Assembly: GCF_027359925.1 (NCBI RefSeq)
Contig: NZ_CP114767.1
Span: 1,674,001-1,738,000 of the forward strand
DNA length: 64,000 nucleotides
Direction of reading: 5' to 3'
DNA from: Hymenobacter canadensis
Lineage (GTDB): Bacteria > Bacteroidota > Bacteroidia > Cytophagales > Hymenobacteraceae
The notes below the pieces were generated by a model, which saw nothing but the letters and a program-made list of their open reading frames with translations, did no database searches and was not told where the DNA came from. The translations under genes and the position numbers were made by a program. Of this stretch, positions 14,904-23,457 are shown piece by piece; positions within the stretch are counted from its first letter, which is position 1; each line of letters begins with the position of its first letter.

Positions 14904-17156
14904 ATGTTATTTGCCGCCGAACCCCTCGCCCCCACGCTCGAATCTGCCCGTAAGGTCCTCAAGCAATACTATGGCTACGATACCTTCCGGCCCATGCAGG
15001 AAGACATTATCGAAAGCATTCTGGGCGGCCGCGACACGGTGGTGCTCATGCCCACCGGCGGCGGCAAGTCGGTGTGTTTCCAGATTCCGGCCGTGGTCAG
15101 CGAAGGCGTCTGTGTGGTGGTATCGCCGCTGATTGCGCTGATGAAAGACCAGGTGGAAGCCCTGAAAGCCAACGGTATTTCAGCGGCCTACATCAACAGC
15201 AGCGTGGGCCAGAGTGAGCAGAACGCCATCTGCGGCGACTGCCTCAACGGCTACATGAAGCTGCTCTACGTTTCGCCCGAGAAGCTGCTTTCTGAGGGCT
15301 TCCTGCAGTTTCTCAAGCGCATGCGCATCAGCATGTTCGCTATCGACGAAGCCCACTGCATCAGCTCCTGGGGCCACGACTTCCGGCCCGAGTACACCCA
15401 GTTGCGGGTGCTGCGCGAGCAGTTTCCGCAGGTACCCATCATTGCCCTCACCGCCACCGCCGACCGCCTCACCCAGCGCGACATCCAGCTGCAGCTGCGC
15501 ATGCAGGACCCGCAGGTGTTCCTCTCCAGCTTCGATAGGCCCAACCTCAACCTCATTGTGCGCCCCGGCCAGGACCGCGTGGGCGGCATCCTCGACTTTC
15601 TGGGCCGCCACCCCGGCGAGGCGGGCATCATCTATTGCCTCTCGCGCAAGCAGTGCGAAACCCTCACGGCCAAGATTCAGGCCAAGGGCATCAAGGCCGG
15701 CTACTACCACGCCGGCCTCACACCCAATCAGCGCAGCGCGGTGCAGGAAGGCTTCCTGAAAGACGATCTGCAGGTGATTGTGGCCACCATTGCCTTCGGC
15801 ATGGGCATCGACAAGAGCAACGTGCGCTGGGTGATTCACTACAACATCCCCAAAAACATCGAGGGCTACTACCAGGAAATCGGGCGTAGCGGCCGCGACG
15901 GCACCCCGGCCACGGCCGTGCTGTTCTACAGCTTCGCCGACGTGATGCAGCTGCGCGAGATGCTCTCCAAGGACAATCCGCAGCTCACCCAGCTCAACCT
16001 CACCAAGCTGGAGCGCATGCAGCAGTTTGCCGAGGCTGCCAGCTGCCGCCGCAAAATCCTGCTCAACTACTTCGGCGAAACCCTGGCGACCGACTGCGGC
16101 AACTGCGACATCTGCCGCAACCCGCCCACCACTTTCGACGGCAGCCTCATTGCCCAGAAGGCGCTATCGGCGGTGGTGCGCATGCGCGAGCGGGCCGGTA
16201 TAGGCCTGCTGATTGACGTGCTGCGCGGCATGCGCAACCAGGCCGTGCTGTCGGGCGGCTATGACCAGATCAAGACCTACGGCGCCGGCTCCGACCTACC
16301 CTACCTCGACTGGTACAGCTACATCCACCAGATGCTGAACGACGGCCTGCTCTACATTGCCTACGAGGAAGGCTACGCCCTGAAAATCACGGACCTGGGC
16401 CGCGAGGTGCTGCAGGGCCAGCGGCCGTTGGCGCTCAAGAAATTCCAGCCCTCCGAGAAAGCCGAGAAGCCCACCCGGGGCCGCAAAGCTGCCGCCGCCG
16501 CCGCGCCGGCCAGCCGCGAAGCCCAGCTGTTCGAGGCCCTGCGGGGCCTGCGCAAGCGCATCGCCGACGAGCAGGGCGTGCCGCCGTACGTCATTTTCAC
16601 GGATGCCACGCTGCAGGAAATGGCCCAGGAACGCCCCATCAACCGGGTGGCCATGCTGGGCATTTCGGGCGTCGGCATGAAGAAGTTCGACACCTACGGC
16701 GAGGCGTTTATCCGGGAGGTGCTGGCCAACGGCGGCAACCCCGCCGCCCTGGCTGAGCTGGATGAGGACGCGCTGCCACTGGCCGCCCTCGACCCCGACG
16801 ACCCGGGGGCACCCCGCCCCGCCCGCAAGCGCGAAGCCAACACCGAAGCCGGCAGCACCGCCGAAACCTCCTTCCAGCTGCACCGCATGGGCCTGAGCGT
16901 AGAAGCCATTGCCGAGCGCCGCGGCCTGGCCGTGTCCACCGTCCAGACCCACCTGACCACCTGCTACGCCAGCGGCCAGGATTTGTGCGTCAGCGACTTC
17001 CTCACGCCCGAGGCGCTGGCCGAAATCCAGACGGCGCAGGCGCAGCTGGGTGGCAGCCCCATGCTCCGCGACCTGTTCGACCATCTGCGCGAGAAGTACG
17101 ACTACTTCCGGCTGCGCCTGGCGTTGATGTATTTCAAGAAGCTGAAGGGCGAGTAG
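14904..17156 (+). CDS. recQ: ATP-dependent DNA helicase RecQ
   Basis: 3'-5' DNA helicase in recombination and replication-fork repair, 750 residues. Walker A PTGGGKS (50-56), DEAH box in FAIDEAHCISSWGHDFRPEY, motif VI QEIGRSGRDG, and the zinc cysteines CRRKILLNYFGE...CGNCDIC of the RecQ C-terminal region. It then has a winged-helix segment, an HRDC domain (about 540-610) and a C-terminal HTH-like module (about 650-750). ATG 14904 starts directly before conserved sequence; a TATCTTTA box ends 4 nt upstream, so the transcript could be almost leaderless. No SOS box was recognised. Confidence 0.96.
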   Translation: MLFAAEPLAPTLESARKVLKQYYGYDTFRPMQEDIIESILGGRDTVVLMPTGGGKSVCFQIPAVVSEGVCVVVSPLIALMKDQVEALKANGISAAYINSSVGQSEQNAICGDCLNGYMKLLYVSPEKLLSEGFLQFLKRMRISMFAIDEAHCISSWGHDFRPEYTQLRVLREQFPQVPIIALTATADRLTQRDIQLQLRMQDPQVFLSSFDRPNLNLIVRPGQDRVGGILDFLGRHPGEAGIIYCLSRKQCETLTAKIQAKGIKAGYYHAGLTPNQRSAVQEGFLKDDLQVIVATIAFGMGIDKSNVRWVIHYNIPKNIEGYYQEIGRSGRDGTPATAVLFYSFADVMQLREMLSKDNPQLTQLNLTKLERMQQFAEAASCRRKILLNYFGETLATDCGNCDICRNPPTTFDGSLIAQKALSAVVRMRERAGIGLLIDVLRGMRNQAVLSGGYDQIKTYGAGSDLPYLDWYSYIHQMLNDGLLYIAYEEGYALKITDLGREVLQGQRPLALKKFQPSEKAEKPTRGRKAAAAAAPASREAQLFEALRGLRKRIADEQGVPPYVIFTDATLQEMAQERPINRVAMLGISGVGMKKFDTYGEAFIREVLANGGNPAALAELDEDALPLAALDPDDPGAPRPARKREANTEAGSTAETSFQLHRMGLSVEAIAERRGLAVSTVQTHLTTCYASGQDLCVSDFLTPEALAEIQTAQAQLGGSPMLRDLFDHLREKYDYFRLRLALMYFKKLKGE

Positions 17157-17162
17157 CAATAT

Positions 17163-17216
17163 TGTCATTGCGAGGACGAAGGACGGCTTGCTTCGTCCTT
17201 CGTCCTCGCAACGACA
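17163..17216. repeat. Short hairpin repeat (GTCATTGCGAGG type)
   Basis: Inverted repeat TGTCATTGCGAGGACGAAGG... with 23-nt arms (17163-17185 and 17194-17216) and one mismatch, just after the recQ stop. Same core as the element at 9562. May terminate recQ transcription. Confidence 0.85.
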
Positions 17217-17336
17217 GGCCTAAAAAATTACTAAAAACTTTCAGCTAATTGAATTAGTATTCGCGTAGACGGGTTCGTATCTTCGTGAGCCGGTAATTTT
17301 TTACCGTTGAAGCCTTTCCCCCGGCTCCCCTGCGAC

Positions 17337-18143
17337 ATGATTAACACGAACCTCAAATTCTGGCGGCGCGAACTGGCCCTGACGCAGGCCCAGATGGCCG
17401 AAAAACTGGGTATCAAACGCTCTTTGGTGGGCGCTTACGAGGAAGGCCGCGCCGAGCCCAAGCTGGCGACGCTCGTGAACATGGCCCGGCTGTTCGGCAT
17501 CTCGCTCGATCAGCTGGTCACTACCGACTTTAGCAAGAAGAAGAACGCCAAAGCGGCTGTCCGTCAGCTGGAAGCGGCGGGCACGCCCGGCACTACGCCC
17601 ACCCGTCCCGGCGGCAGCCTGCGCATCCTGGCCCTTACTGTCGACAAAGACCAGAACGAAAATATCGAGTTGGTGCCGCAAAAAGCGGCCGCCGGCTACC
17701 TCAACGGCTACGCCGACCCGGAGTACCTGGAGGAGCTGCCCAAGTTCCGCCTGCCCATGCTGGGCAGCACCGGCACCTACCGGGCCTTCGAAATTGCCGG
17801 CGACTCGATGCTGCCCATTGCCAGCGGCACCGTCATCGTGGGCCGCTACATCGACGACTGGATGAGCCTCAAGGACGGCACACCCTGCATCGTGGTAAGC
17901 AGCAAGGAAGGCATCGTGTTTAAGCGCGTCTTCAACCGCCTCAAGGAAGGCGCCATGCTAGCCCTGCACTCCGACAACCCAGTGTACTCGCCCTACGAAA
18001 TCGATGTGGAAGACGTGGTGGAAATCTGGGAGGCCAAAGCCTATATCAGCAGCACTTTCCCTATCGCCGACCTGTCGCTGAACCGTTTGGCCAGCATTGT
18101 GCTGGATCTGCAGCAGCAGGTATCCACGATGAAAAAAGTATAG
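17337..18143 (+). CDS. HTH-XRE regulator with LexA-like S24 peptidase domain
   Basis: A 268-residue transcription regulator. N-terminal helix-turn-helix of XRE type (about 4-62, LTQAQMAEKLGIKRSLVGAY). C-terminal S24/LexA-type domain with the Ser-Lys dyad S157 (AGDSMLP) and K196 (IVFKRVF). A candidate autocleavage dipeptide A119-G120 (QKAAAGYLNG) lies 37-38 residues before S157, the same spacing as in phage CI (111-112 to 149). Thus it may be a damage-inducible, self-cleaving repressor. ATG 17337 begins the HTH. Targets unknown. A strong terminator hairpin follows. Confidence 0.88.
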   Translation: MINTNLKFWRRELALTQAQMAEKLGIKRSLVGAYEEGRAEPKLATLVNMARLFGISLDQLVTTDFSKKKNAKAAVRQLEAAGTPGTTPTRPGGSLRILALTVDKDQNENIELVPQKAAAGYLNGYADPEYLEELPKFRLPMLGSTGTYRAFEIAGDSMLPIASGTVIVGRYIDDWMSLKDGTPCIVVSSKEGIVFKRVFNRLKEGAMLALHSDNPVYSPYEIDVEDVVEIWEAKAYISSTFPIADLSLNRLASIVLDLQQQVSTMKKV

Positions 18144-18163
18144 CGCCAACGCTAGCGCGTGCC

Positions 18164-18219
18164 ATTATCACAGAAAAGCCCGTCTGGCTCCAGCGCCGGA
18201 CGGGCTTTTCTGTGATAAT
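18164..18219 (+). terminator. Terminator hairpin after the HTH-S24 gene
   Basis: Perfect 21-bp inverted repeat (18164-18184 with 18199-18219), stem ATTATCACAGAAAAGCCCGT; contains a TTTTC run in the descending arm. Confidence 0.7.
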
Positions 18220-18391
18220 CGTCGGCCGCTGATTTCCGGGCTGGGCCACCGTCAGGGTAGTACGGACAACCCTTTTCCCTTCGCGCGCTGATGGCAGGCA
18301 GCACGGGCGGAAGACTGCGCTATAGCTGGCCACATCAACTTCGCAGGGTTTCACTGCGTAAGTGCAGACTCCAACTCACTTCCGCCTCGCT

Positions 18392-19111
18392 ATGCTTCAG
18401 GTTATTCCCGCCACCGACCGCCACCACGCTGCCCCGGTACAGTGGCTCAGCAGCTACTTCCTCTTCAGCTTCGCCGACTACTACGATCCGCAGAACGTGC
18501 ATTTCGGCCCGCTGCGGGTCTTTAATGATGATACCATCCAGGGCAACTCCGGCTTTCCGCAGCACCCGCACTCCGAGATGGAAATCGTGACGCTGGTGCT
18601 GGAAGGCGAGCTGTGCCACGAGGACACGATGGGCAACAAGGCCACCATCAAGAAGGGCGAGGTGCAGCGCATGACGGCCGGCACCGGCCTGGCCCACTCC
18701 GAAAAAAACGGCGAAGCTGATCAGGCCCACATCTACCAGCTCTGGTTTCTGCCCAACCAAAAAGGCCTCGCCCCCAGCTATGAGCAGAAGGATGTAGACT
18801 TCCTGGACTCGAAAAACGAGCTGGTGCCGCTGGTGTCAGGCCAGAAGGTGCTGGAGGATGTAGTGTTTATGAATTCCAACACGACAGTTTATTGGTGCAA
18901 CCTGCGCGAAGACAAAACTGTTACGTTCAAGACTTTCCCGATCCGCAACACGTTTATTTACGTAAAGGAGGGGATGGTTTACATCAACGGGGTTGACCTG
19001 GGCCCCAACGACCAGGTGCGGTCCACCGACGAGCACGTGCTGGAAATTCGCGCTTCCAAGGATGCGCAGTTTATCCTGATTGACCTGCCCGGCAGTGAAG
19101 CCAATTACTAA
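18392..19111 (+). CDS. Pirin-family bicupin protein
   Basis: Bicupin metal-binding protein of the pirin/YhhW group, 239 residues; some members are quercetin 2,3-dioxygenases, others regulators. N-terminal metal-site pattern HPHSEMEIVT with the later GLAHSEKN supplies the His/Glu ligands. The central GNSGFPQHPH and EGELCHED match the family. Start chosen at ATG 18392; a GTG ten codons earlier is possible but adds nothing conserved. A GAF-domain gene follows after 8 nt, so the two probably form an operon. Confidence 0.92.
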   Translation: MLQVIPATDRHHAAPVQWLSSYFLFSFADYYDPQNVHFGPLRVFNDDTIQGNSGFPQHPHSEMEIVTLVLEGELCHEDTMGNKATIKKGEVQRMTAGTGLAHSEKNGEADQAHIYQLWFLPNQKGLAPSYEQKDVDFLDSKNELVPLVSGQKVLEDVVFMNSNTTVYWCNLREDKTVTFKTFPIRNTFIYVKEGMVYINGVDLGPNDQVRSTDEHVLEIRASKDAQFILIDLPGSEANY

Positions 19112-19119
19112 TCCACAGC

Positions 19120-19836
19120 ATGTCGCTAGAATTTCCTAAGTCCCTGATTCCTGAGAACGAGGCGGCACGCATACGCACGCTGCATCACTATCGGATTGTT
19201 AATACCACAGCTGAGCCGGTTTTTGACGACTATGTGGCGTGGTCGGCGCAGCTGTTCAACACCCCGATTTCGCTGATTTCGCTGGTCGATGACGACTATG
19301 TGCACTTCAAGGCCCTGACCGGCGCCGAGGGAGTTCCGGGCCTGGTACGCGGCGACAGCATGTGCTCGGCGGCCATTCTGCTGGATGCGCCCGTGGTTAC
19401 GGGCGACTATTCGGCCCAGAGTTGCAACCTGATCAGTACCAATGTGGCCCAGTCGCTGGGGCTGAATTTCTACGCCGGCTCGGCCCTGCGCATGCCCGAC
19501 GGCTCCCGTATCGGAATGCTGGCCGTGATTGGGCGCGAGGCCCGCGGCTTGTCGCCGGTGGAAACCAGCATGCTCAGTGAGCTGGCTGGACTGGTGAGCC
19601 GCACTATTGAGCTGCGGCTGGCGTACCTCGACTCACAGAAGCCTGATACCTGGGAAGCTGCTCAGCAGGAACTGGCCGAAAACCTCGACGAAAACGCTGC
19701 TCTGGCCCGTTACATCACTTCCCGCAACGGCCGCATCGACCTCGATGACGACGAAGTGCTGGCCCTGGTGCAGCGCCGCCTGAAAAGCGTGACCAAAGTA
19801 CTGGACCGGCGAATAGCAGAGGTAGCTGTCGGCTAG
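19120..19836 (+). CDS. GAF-domain protein
   Basis: A 238-residue soluble protein with one GAF domain (about 15-170: FDDYVAWSAQLFNTPISLISLVDDD through RIGMLAVIGREARGLSP), a fold that binds small ligands or cofactors and senses redox or nucleotides. The C-terminal 70 residues are acidic and helical, with no output domain recognised. It is 8 nt downstream of the pirin-like gene and is followed by a strong terminator, so the pair is one transcription unit. Ligand unknown. Confidence 0.85.
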   Translation: MSLEFPKSLIPENEAARIRTLHHYRIVNTTAEPVFDDYVAWSAQLFNTPISLISLVDDDYVHFKALTGAEGVPGLVRGDSMCSAAILLDAPVVTGDYSAQSCNLISTNVAQSLGLNFYAGSALRMPDGSRIGMLAVIGREARGLSPVETSMLSELAGLVSRTIELRLAYLDSQKPDTWEAAQQELAENLDENAALARYITSRNGRIDLDDDEVLALVQRRLKSVTKVLDRRIAEVAVG

Positions 19837-19861
19837 CAGCTTAGCACTACACTGATTACAC

Positions 19862-19893
19862 AAAAAAGCAGCCCTTCCCAGGGCTGCTTTTTT
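19862..19893. terminator. Bidirectional rho-independent terminator
   Basis: Perfect 13-bp stem AAAAAAGCAGCCC / GGGCTGCTTTTTT with a 6-nt loop between convergent genes; T run on both strands. Confidence 0.92.
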
Positions 19894-19917
19894 GTGCGGA
19901 AACTGCGGCGGCAGGCT

Positions 19918-21774
19918 CTACATCGTGTATTTACGGCCTTTGTTCTGCTGCTTGAGGTAGGCCATCAGGGGCTGAAAGTATTCGACCATGGCGCGGGCCG
20001 AAAGGTCCTCGCCGGTTTTCTCTTTCAGCACGGTGCGCCAGTCTTTGCTGGCACCGGGCCGCATGATGTCGGCCAGGAACGCGCCCACTTCCTTGCTGCC
20101 GTAGTAGTTGGTGGCGTGCGGGTCCTGCTTGAGGATGTTCTTGGCAATGTGGTCGTGGAGCTGGAACAGGATGACGTAGCTCAGGGCGTAGTCGTAGTAC
20201 TGCGCGGGGTCGTCGTTGATGTGGGTTTTGGTGGCCGGGTCGAGGTACTGCTCGCCGCGCGTGGTGGGCGGGACAATGCCCTGGTACTTTTTGGCCAGCT
20301 CCCACCACTTGGCGTTGAGCTGGTCGGCGGGCAGCTTGTCGGCGTAGAAGCTGTTTTCCCACTCGCTCATCACGCCCGAGGCAAACGGGATGAAGGTGGC
20401 GTAGTTGAGGGCTTCCTTGAGCAGCGTCTGGGTCTGGTCGGTTTTCGACTTGGCATCTACCAAACCCAGGCCGGCCAGGAAGGGCTTCTGGGTGGCGGCA
20501 AGGCCCATCAGGCTGCCCATGGCCTCGTGGTAGGCGCGGTTGGCGCCGCCGCGCAGCAGAGGCGGCACGTCGGGGTTGGTGTAGGTGAGGTAGTAGTAGA
20601 TGTGGCCCAGCTCGTGGTGGGTGGTTTCGTACCACTCGGTGTTGCCCTCCACGCTCATCAGGCTGCGCACGTCCTGGTTGAGGTCCATGTGCCAGGCCGA
20701 GGCGTGGTTGTTCTTCTTGTAGGTGGCTCCTTTAGGCAGCGGATAGAGGCTGGATTTCTCGTAGAACACCGGCGGCAGGGCCGGGAAGCCCAGACTCTGG
20801 TAGAACCGCTCGGCCTGCTTCACCTGCCACTCCGCCCCTTTTTTAGCCAATACCGGGTCAAGGTCGAGGCCTTTCACGTCGACCATGGCGCTCCAGTCCT
20901 GGCCCCAGCGGTTGGGCAGCCAGGAGGCCGGTAGGTAGTCGGGCACCTGTTTCTGGCCGTACTTTTTGGCCAGCTCGTAGCGGGCGTAGGTGTGCAGCTC
21001 GCGGTAGAGCGGCCGCAGCTCGTCGTTGAGCTTGCGCACCAGCGTCAGCATTTCCTCGCGGCTCAGGCCATAGTCGGAGGCCTGGTAGGTGAAGTAGTCG
21101 GGGTAGCCGAGGGCCTGCACTGTCTGGTTGCGCAGGTCGCGCAGGTTGAGCAGGCCGTCCTTGAGCGTGGGGCCGATTTCCTTGCTGGCTTCCCAGATCT
21201 GCTGGCGCTTGAGCGGGTTCTTTTCCTTGCGCAGCAGCTCGTCGAGGTCGTTGGTCGTCACCGACTTGCCGGCGTACTTGTAGTCGAAGCCGTAGAGCTT
21301 CTCGGTCTGGGCGGCTTCGGCCTGGATGCGACGCTTTACCACCTCGGCAATAGTCTGGGGCGAGTTGGCGGCGTTGTAGAGGGCCGTTTGCAGCTGCTTC
21401 ACCTGCAGCTCCGTGAGCTGATCTTTGTGGTCGAGCAGCTCACGCAGCTCCTTGATGTTGGCCGCCGAGCCCGTGAAAGCGGCCATCCGCTCGTTGGCGC
21501 GGGCCGTGGCGCCGGCGTTGCTGGTGTCGCCGGGCACGATGCGGGTGTTGGAGCGCCACTCGGCCTCGGTGGCCTGGGTGTAGAGGCGCTGATACTCGGT
21601 GGAATAGGCCGTGAGGAAGGTTTCGGCGCGCTCATCCCAGCGGGGTACGGCGGGCTGGGTGGCCGGTTCGGGCGCGACGGTGGGCGTTGTGGTAGCCGTG
21701 GGCGTTTTGGCGATGGGCGCGCAGGCTGTCAGCAGGGCCGCCGCCGTGAGGGTGGGCAGGAAGTAGCGTTTCAT
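19918..21774 (-). CDS. Peptidase family M2 (angiotensin-converting-enzyme-like) lipoprotein
   Basis: Zinc metallopeptidase of 618 residues related to bacterial ACE-like dipeptidyl carboxypeptidases. Zinc ligands: HELGH (387-391) and E417 in HEAMGSLMG. N-terminal signal with lipobox LTAC (Cys18) predicts a lipid-anchored protein outside the cytoplasm, with a Thr/Pro-rich linker at 22-42. ATG 21774 is chosen because it begins the signal peptide; a TATCTTCG box lies about 26 nt upstream (21801-21808 on the minus strand). Likely trims peptides in the periplasm or at the cell surface. Confidence 0.93.
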   Translation of the reverse strand: MKRYFLPTLTAAALLTACAPIAKTPTATTTPTVAPEPATQPAVPRWDERAETFLTAYSTEYQRLYTQATEAEWRSNTRIVPGDTSNAGATARANERMAAFTGSAANIKELRELLDHKDQLTELQVKQLQTALYNAANSPQTIAEVVKRRIQAEAAQTEKLYGFDYKYAGKSVTTNDLDELLRKEKNPLKRQQIWEASKEIGPTLKDGLLNLRDLRNQTVQALGYPDYFTYQASDYGLSREEMLTLVRKLNDELRPLYRELHTYARYELAKKYGQKQVPDYLPASWLPNRWGQDWSAMVDVKGLDLDPVLAKKGAEWQVKQAERFYQSLGFPALPPVFYEKSSLYPLPKGATYKKNNHASAWHMDLNQDVRSLMSVEGNTEWYETTHHELGHIYYYLTYTNPDVPPLLRGGANRAYHEAMGSLMGLAATQKPFLAGLGLVDAKSKTDQTQTLLKEALNYATFIPFASGVMSEWENSFYADKLPADQLNAKWWELAKKYQGIVPPTTRGEQYLDPATKTHINDDPAQYYDYALSYVILFQLHDHIAKNILKQDPHATNYYGSKEVGAFLADIMRPGASKDWRTVLKEKTGEDLSARAMVEYFQPLMAYLKQQNKGRKYTM

Positions 21775-21800
21775 CGGAGCTGGAAAGGCAGGAAAACGAA

Positions 21801-21808
21801 CGAAGATA
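21801..21808 (-). promoter_or_regulatory. Candidate -7 box (TATCTTCG) for the M2 peptidase gene
   Basis: One mismatch to TAnnTTTG, 26 nt upstream of the ATG on the minus strand; no TTG at the proper distance. Confidence 0.35.
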
Positions 21809-21874
21809 GAACAACGCTCCCGTTCAGGCTGGGGCCGCTGCCTCAGCGGGCCGACTCCGCCACGGCCAGCGCCG

Positions 21875-22822
21875 TTACGCGGCCTGCGCTTCGTGCTGTA
21901 CCAAATGGCAGTCCTTGTACTTCTTACCGCTGCCGCACGGGCACGGGTCGTTGCGGCCGAACTTGCGGCGGCTGCGCAGGCGCTTGAGCCACTCGCGCGG
22001 GTCGGTGGCCCAGCGCTGGAACCGGCTCTTGGGGTTCTGGCGGAAAGCCAGCAGCAGCAGGCCGTACAGCTCCGGATGGTGCTCCTGCAACTTCTCCGGC
22101 TTCTCAAAGAAGTACTCCGTCACGACGGCAAAAAACTCGGCTTCGTTGGTGCCGGCGTAGTCGTTGATTTCGGAGTTGCCGGCCCGGATGGCCGCAATTT
22201 CGCGCGCCATTACCGCCTCCCACTCCGGGCGCAGGGCCGCCGGAAACACTGTGGCGGGCACCCCGTCAATCACGCCGTCGGCCTCATCCAGCAGGTGGGC
22301 AAACTCGTGGATGCCCACATTCTGCTTGTCGAGCGAATCCTGGAAGCCGCGCTCCAGCGAGGCCTTGGACAGGTGCATGTAGTGCGAGGTCTGGAAGTTG
22401 CGCACCGAGCCCAGCAGCGTGCCGGCCAGCGGCGCGGTTTCTTTGTTCGGGTCCTGCTGCTCCTGCCAGGCATCGGGCACCACCAGCACCTCGCTCAGGT
22501 TGCCATACTCCCAGTCGGGAAAGCCAAACACCGGAATAATGGCCGAGGCTGCCACCAGCACCCGGGTGGTATCATCGATGTCGGTCTGGATGCCGGTGAT
22601 GAGTGTCTGGGCCAGAAAAACCTGTATCCGCTTCTCAAAGCGGGCTTTTTCCACCGGGGTGAGTGAGCCGTAGAAGGCGACTCGCTCGGTAAGAATCCGG
22701 GCCCATTCGACAGGAAAATCCGCGGCCAGCGCGGCCTTATTGCGGCGCGAGTCGGCGGTGAGGTAGCGGTAGAACAGAAAGAACACAACGGCCACGATGG
22801 CCGCGAAAATCAGGTAAGGCAT
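21875..22822 (-). CDS. MtfA-like zinc peptidase with C-terminal SEC-C motif
   Basis: A 315-residue protein with an N-terminal membrane anchor (about 2-20) and an MtfA/M90-type domain: HEFAH zinc motif (172-176) in NVGIHEFAHLLDEADG, and a downstream YAGTNEAEFFAV with the likely glutamate ligand. The C-terminus carries a SEC-C zinc motif, NDPCPCGSGKKYKDCH (about 293-308), as seen at the end of SecA, which binds zinc and ribosomes. The fusion suggests a membrane-tethered protease acting near nascent or exported proteins; that is inference. ATG at 22822. Confidence 0.92.
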   Translation of the reverse strand: MPYLIFAAIVAVVFFLFYRYLTADSRRNKAALAADFPVEWARILTERVAFYGSLTPVEKARFEKRIQVFLAQTLITGIQTDIDDTTRVLVAASAIIPVFGFPDWEYGNLSEVLVVPDAWQEQQDPNKETAPLAGTLLGSVRNFQTSHYMHLSKASLERGFQDSLDKQNVGIHEFAHLLDEADGVIDGVPATVFPAALRPEWEAVMAREIAAIRAGNSEINDYAGTNEAEFFAVVTEYFFEKPEKLQEHHPELYGLLLLAFRQNPKSRFQRWATDPREWLKRLRSRRKFGRNDPCPCGSGKKYKDCHLVQHEAQAA

Positions 22823-22860
22823 GGCTGGATAAACGACCAGAAGGTCGTTTGGTTGTATGA

Positions 22861-22947
22861 TGTAGAGACGCGTATTCGCGTCGCGTCGTTAGTTAGTTGG
22901 CGCGGTTACGGTCGTTCAACGACGAGACGCGAATACGCGTCTCTACA
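22861..22947. repeat. Hairpin repeat (GTAGAGACGCG type)
   Basis: Arms TGTAGAGACGCGTATTCGCG.. (22861-22882) and complement (22926-22947), perfect 22 bp, 43-nt loop. A related copy is at 37914-38021. This type differs from the GTCAT-type repeats. Confidence 0.88.
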
Positions 22948-22981
22948 CTGTCCAGTGGCTACACACCGCTTGTGGATGCTG

Positions 22982-23314
22982 CTACAGCTCTGGCAGGTGC
23001 TCTTTCAGCCGCTCGCGCAGCAGGTCCTGCAGGATGTGGTCCATGAACTGAAACTTGTCGGGGATGCGCAGCAACACCAGCGGCTTACCGGCCAACTCTG
23101 GCCCAAACTTCTGGCGCAGGATATCGGCATGCTTGCGTTCCATCACAAACACCGCATCAGCCCAGCCCAGGTGCCCCGCCGTGACGCGCATCCTTGCCCC
23201 CGGCTCGGTACCGGCCGAGCGGGCGTCGTAGGTTGGGTGCCCGTCAAACAGCCGCTCCGCCGTGAGGCTACGCCAACGGTTCTGGCTGCAAATGAAAAGG
23301 AGCTGGCGGGGCAA
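22982..23314 (-). CDS. Small predicted protein tyrosine phosphatase
   Basis: A 110-residue protein of the low-molecular-weight phosphatase fold (COG4551-like). The phosphate-binding loop near the N-terminus is C9-SQNRW-R15 (CX5R), followed by SLTAERLF. The later DAVFVMERKHAD strand and GKPLVLLRIPDKFQFMD segment fit this short subgroup. It is shorter than classical LMW-PTPs (about 150), as usual for the subgroup. Substrate unknown. ATG 23314 puts the catalytic loop at residue 9. Flanked on both sides by hairpin repeats. Confidence 0.8.
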   Translation of the reverse strand: MPRQLLFICSQNRWRSLTAERLFDGHPTYDARSAGTEPGARMRVTAGHLGWADAVFVMERKHADILRQKFGPELAGKPLVLLRIPDKFQFMDHILQDLLRERLKEHLPEL

Positions 23315-23339
23315 GGTGAGGCAGTATTAAGGATAAACA

Positions 23340-23440
23340 GAACGTCATTCCGAGCGGAGCGAGGAATCTCGCGTGCTGACGTTGAAATGCTATTCAGACG
23401 TCAGCACGCGAGATTCCTCGCTCCGCTCGGAATGACGTTC
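23340..23440. repeat. Long perfect hairpin repeat (GTCATTCCGAG type)
   Basis: Perfect 43-bp arms (23340-23382 and 23398-23440), 15-nt loop, between the phosphatase gene start and the helicase gene end. Arm core GTCATTCCGAGCGGAGCGAG, as at 4428. Confidence 0.92.
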
Positions 23441-23457
23441 AGGTAGACCTTCAAATG

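Noticed and set aside
17249..17285. TTG and TATCTTCG upstream of the HTH-S24 gene considered as a promoter
   Set aside because: The spacer is 26 nt, too long for the usual 19-21 nt.
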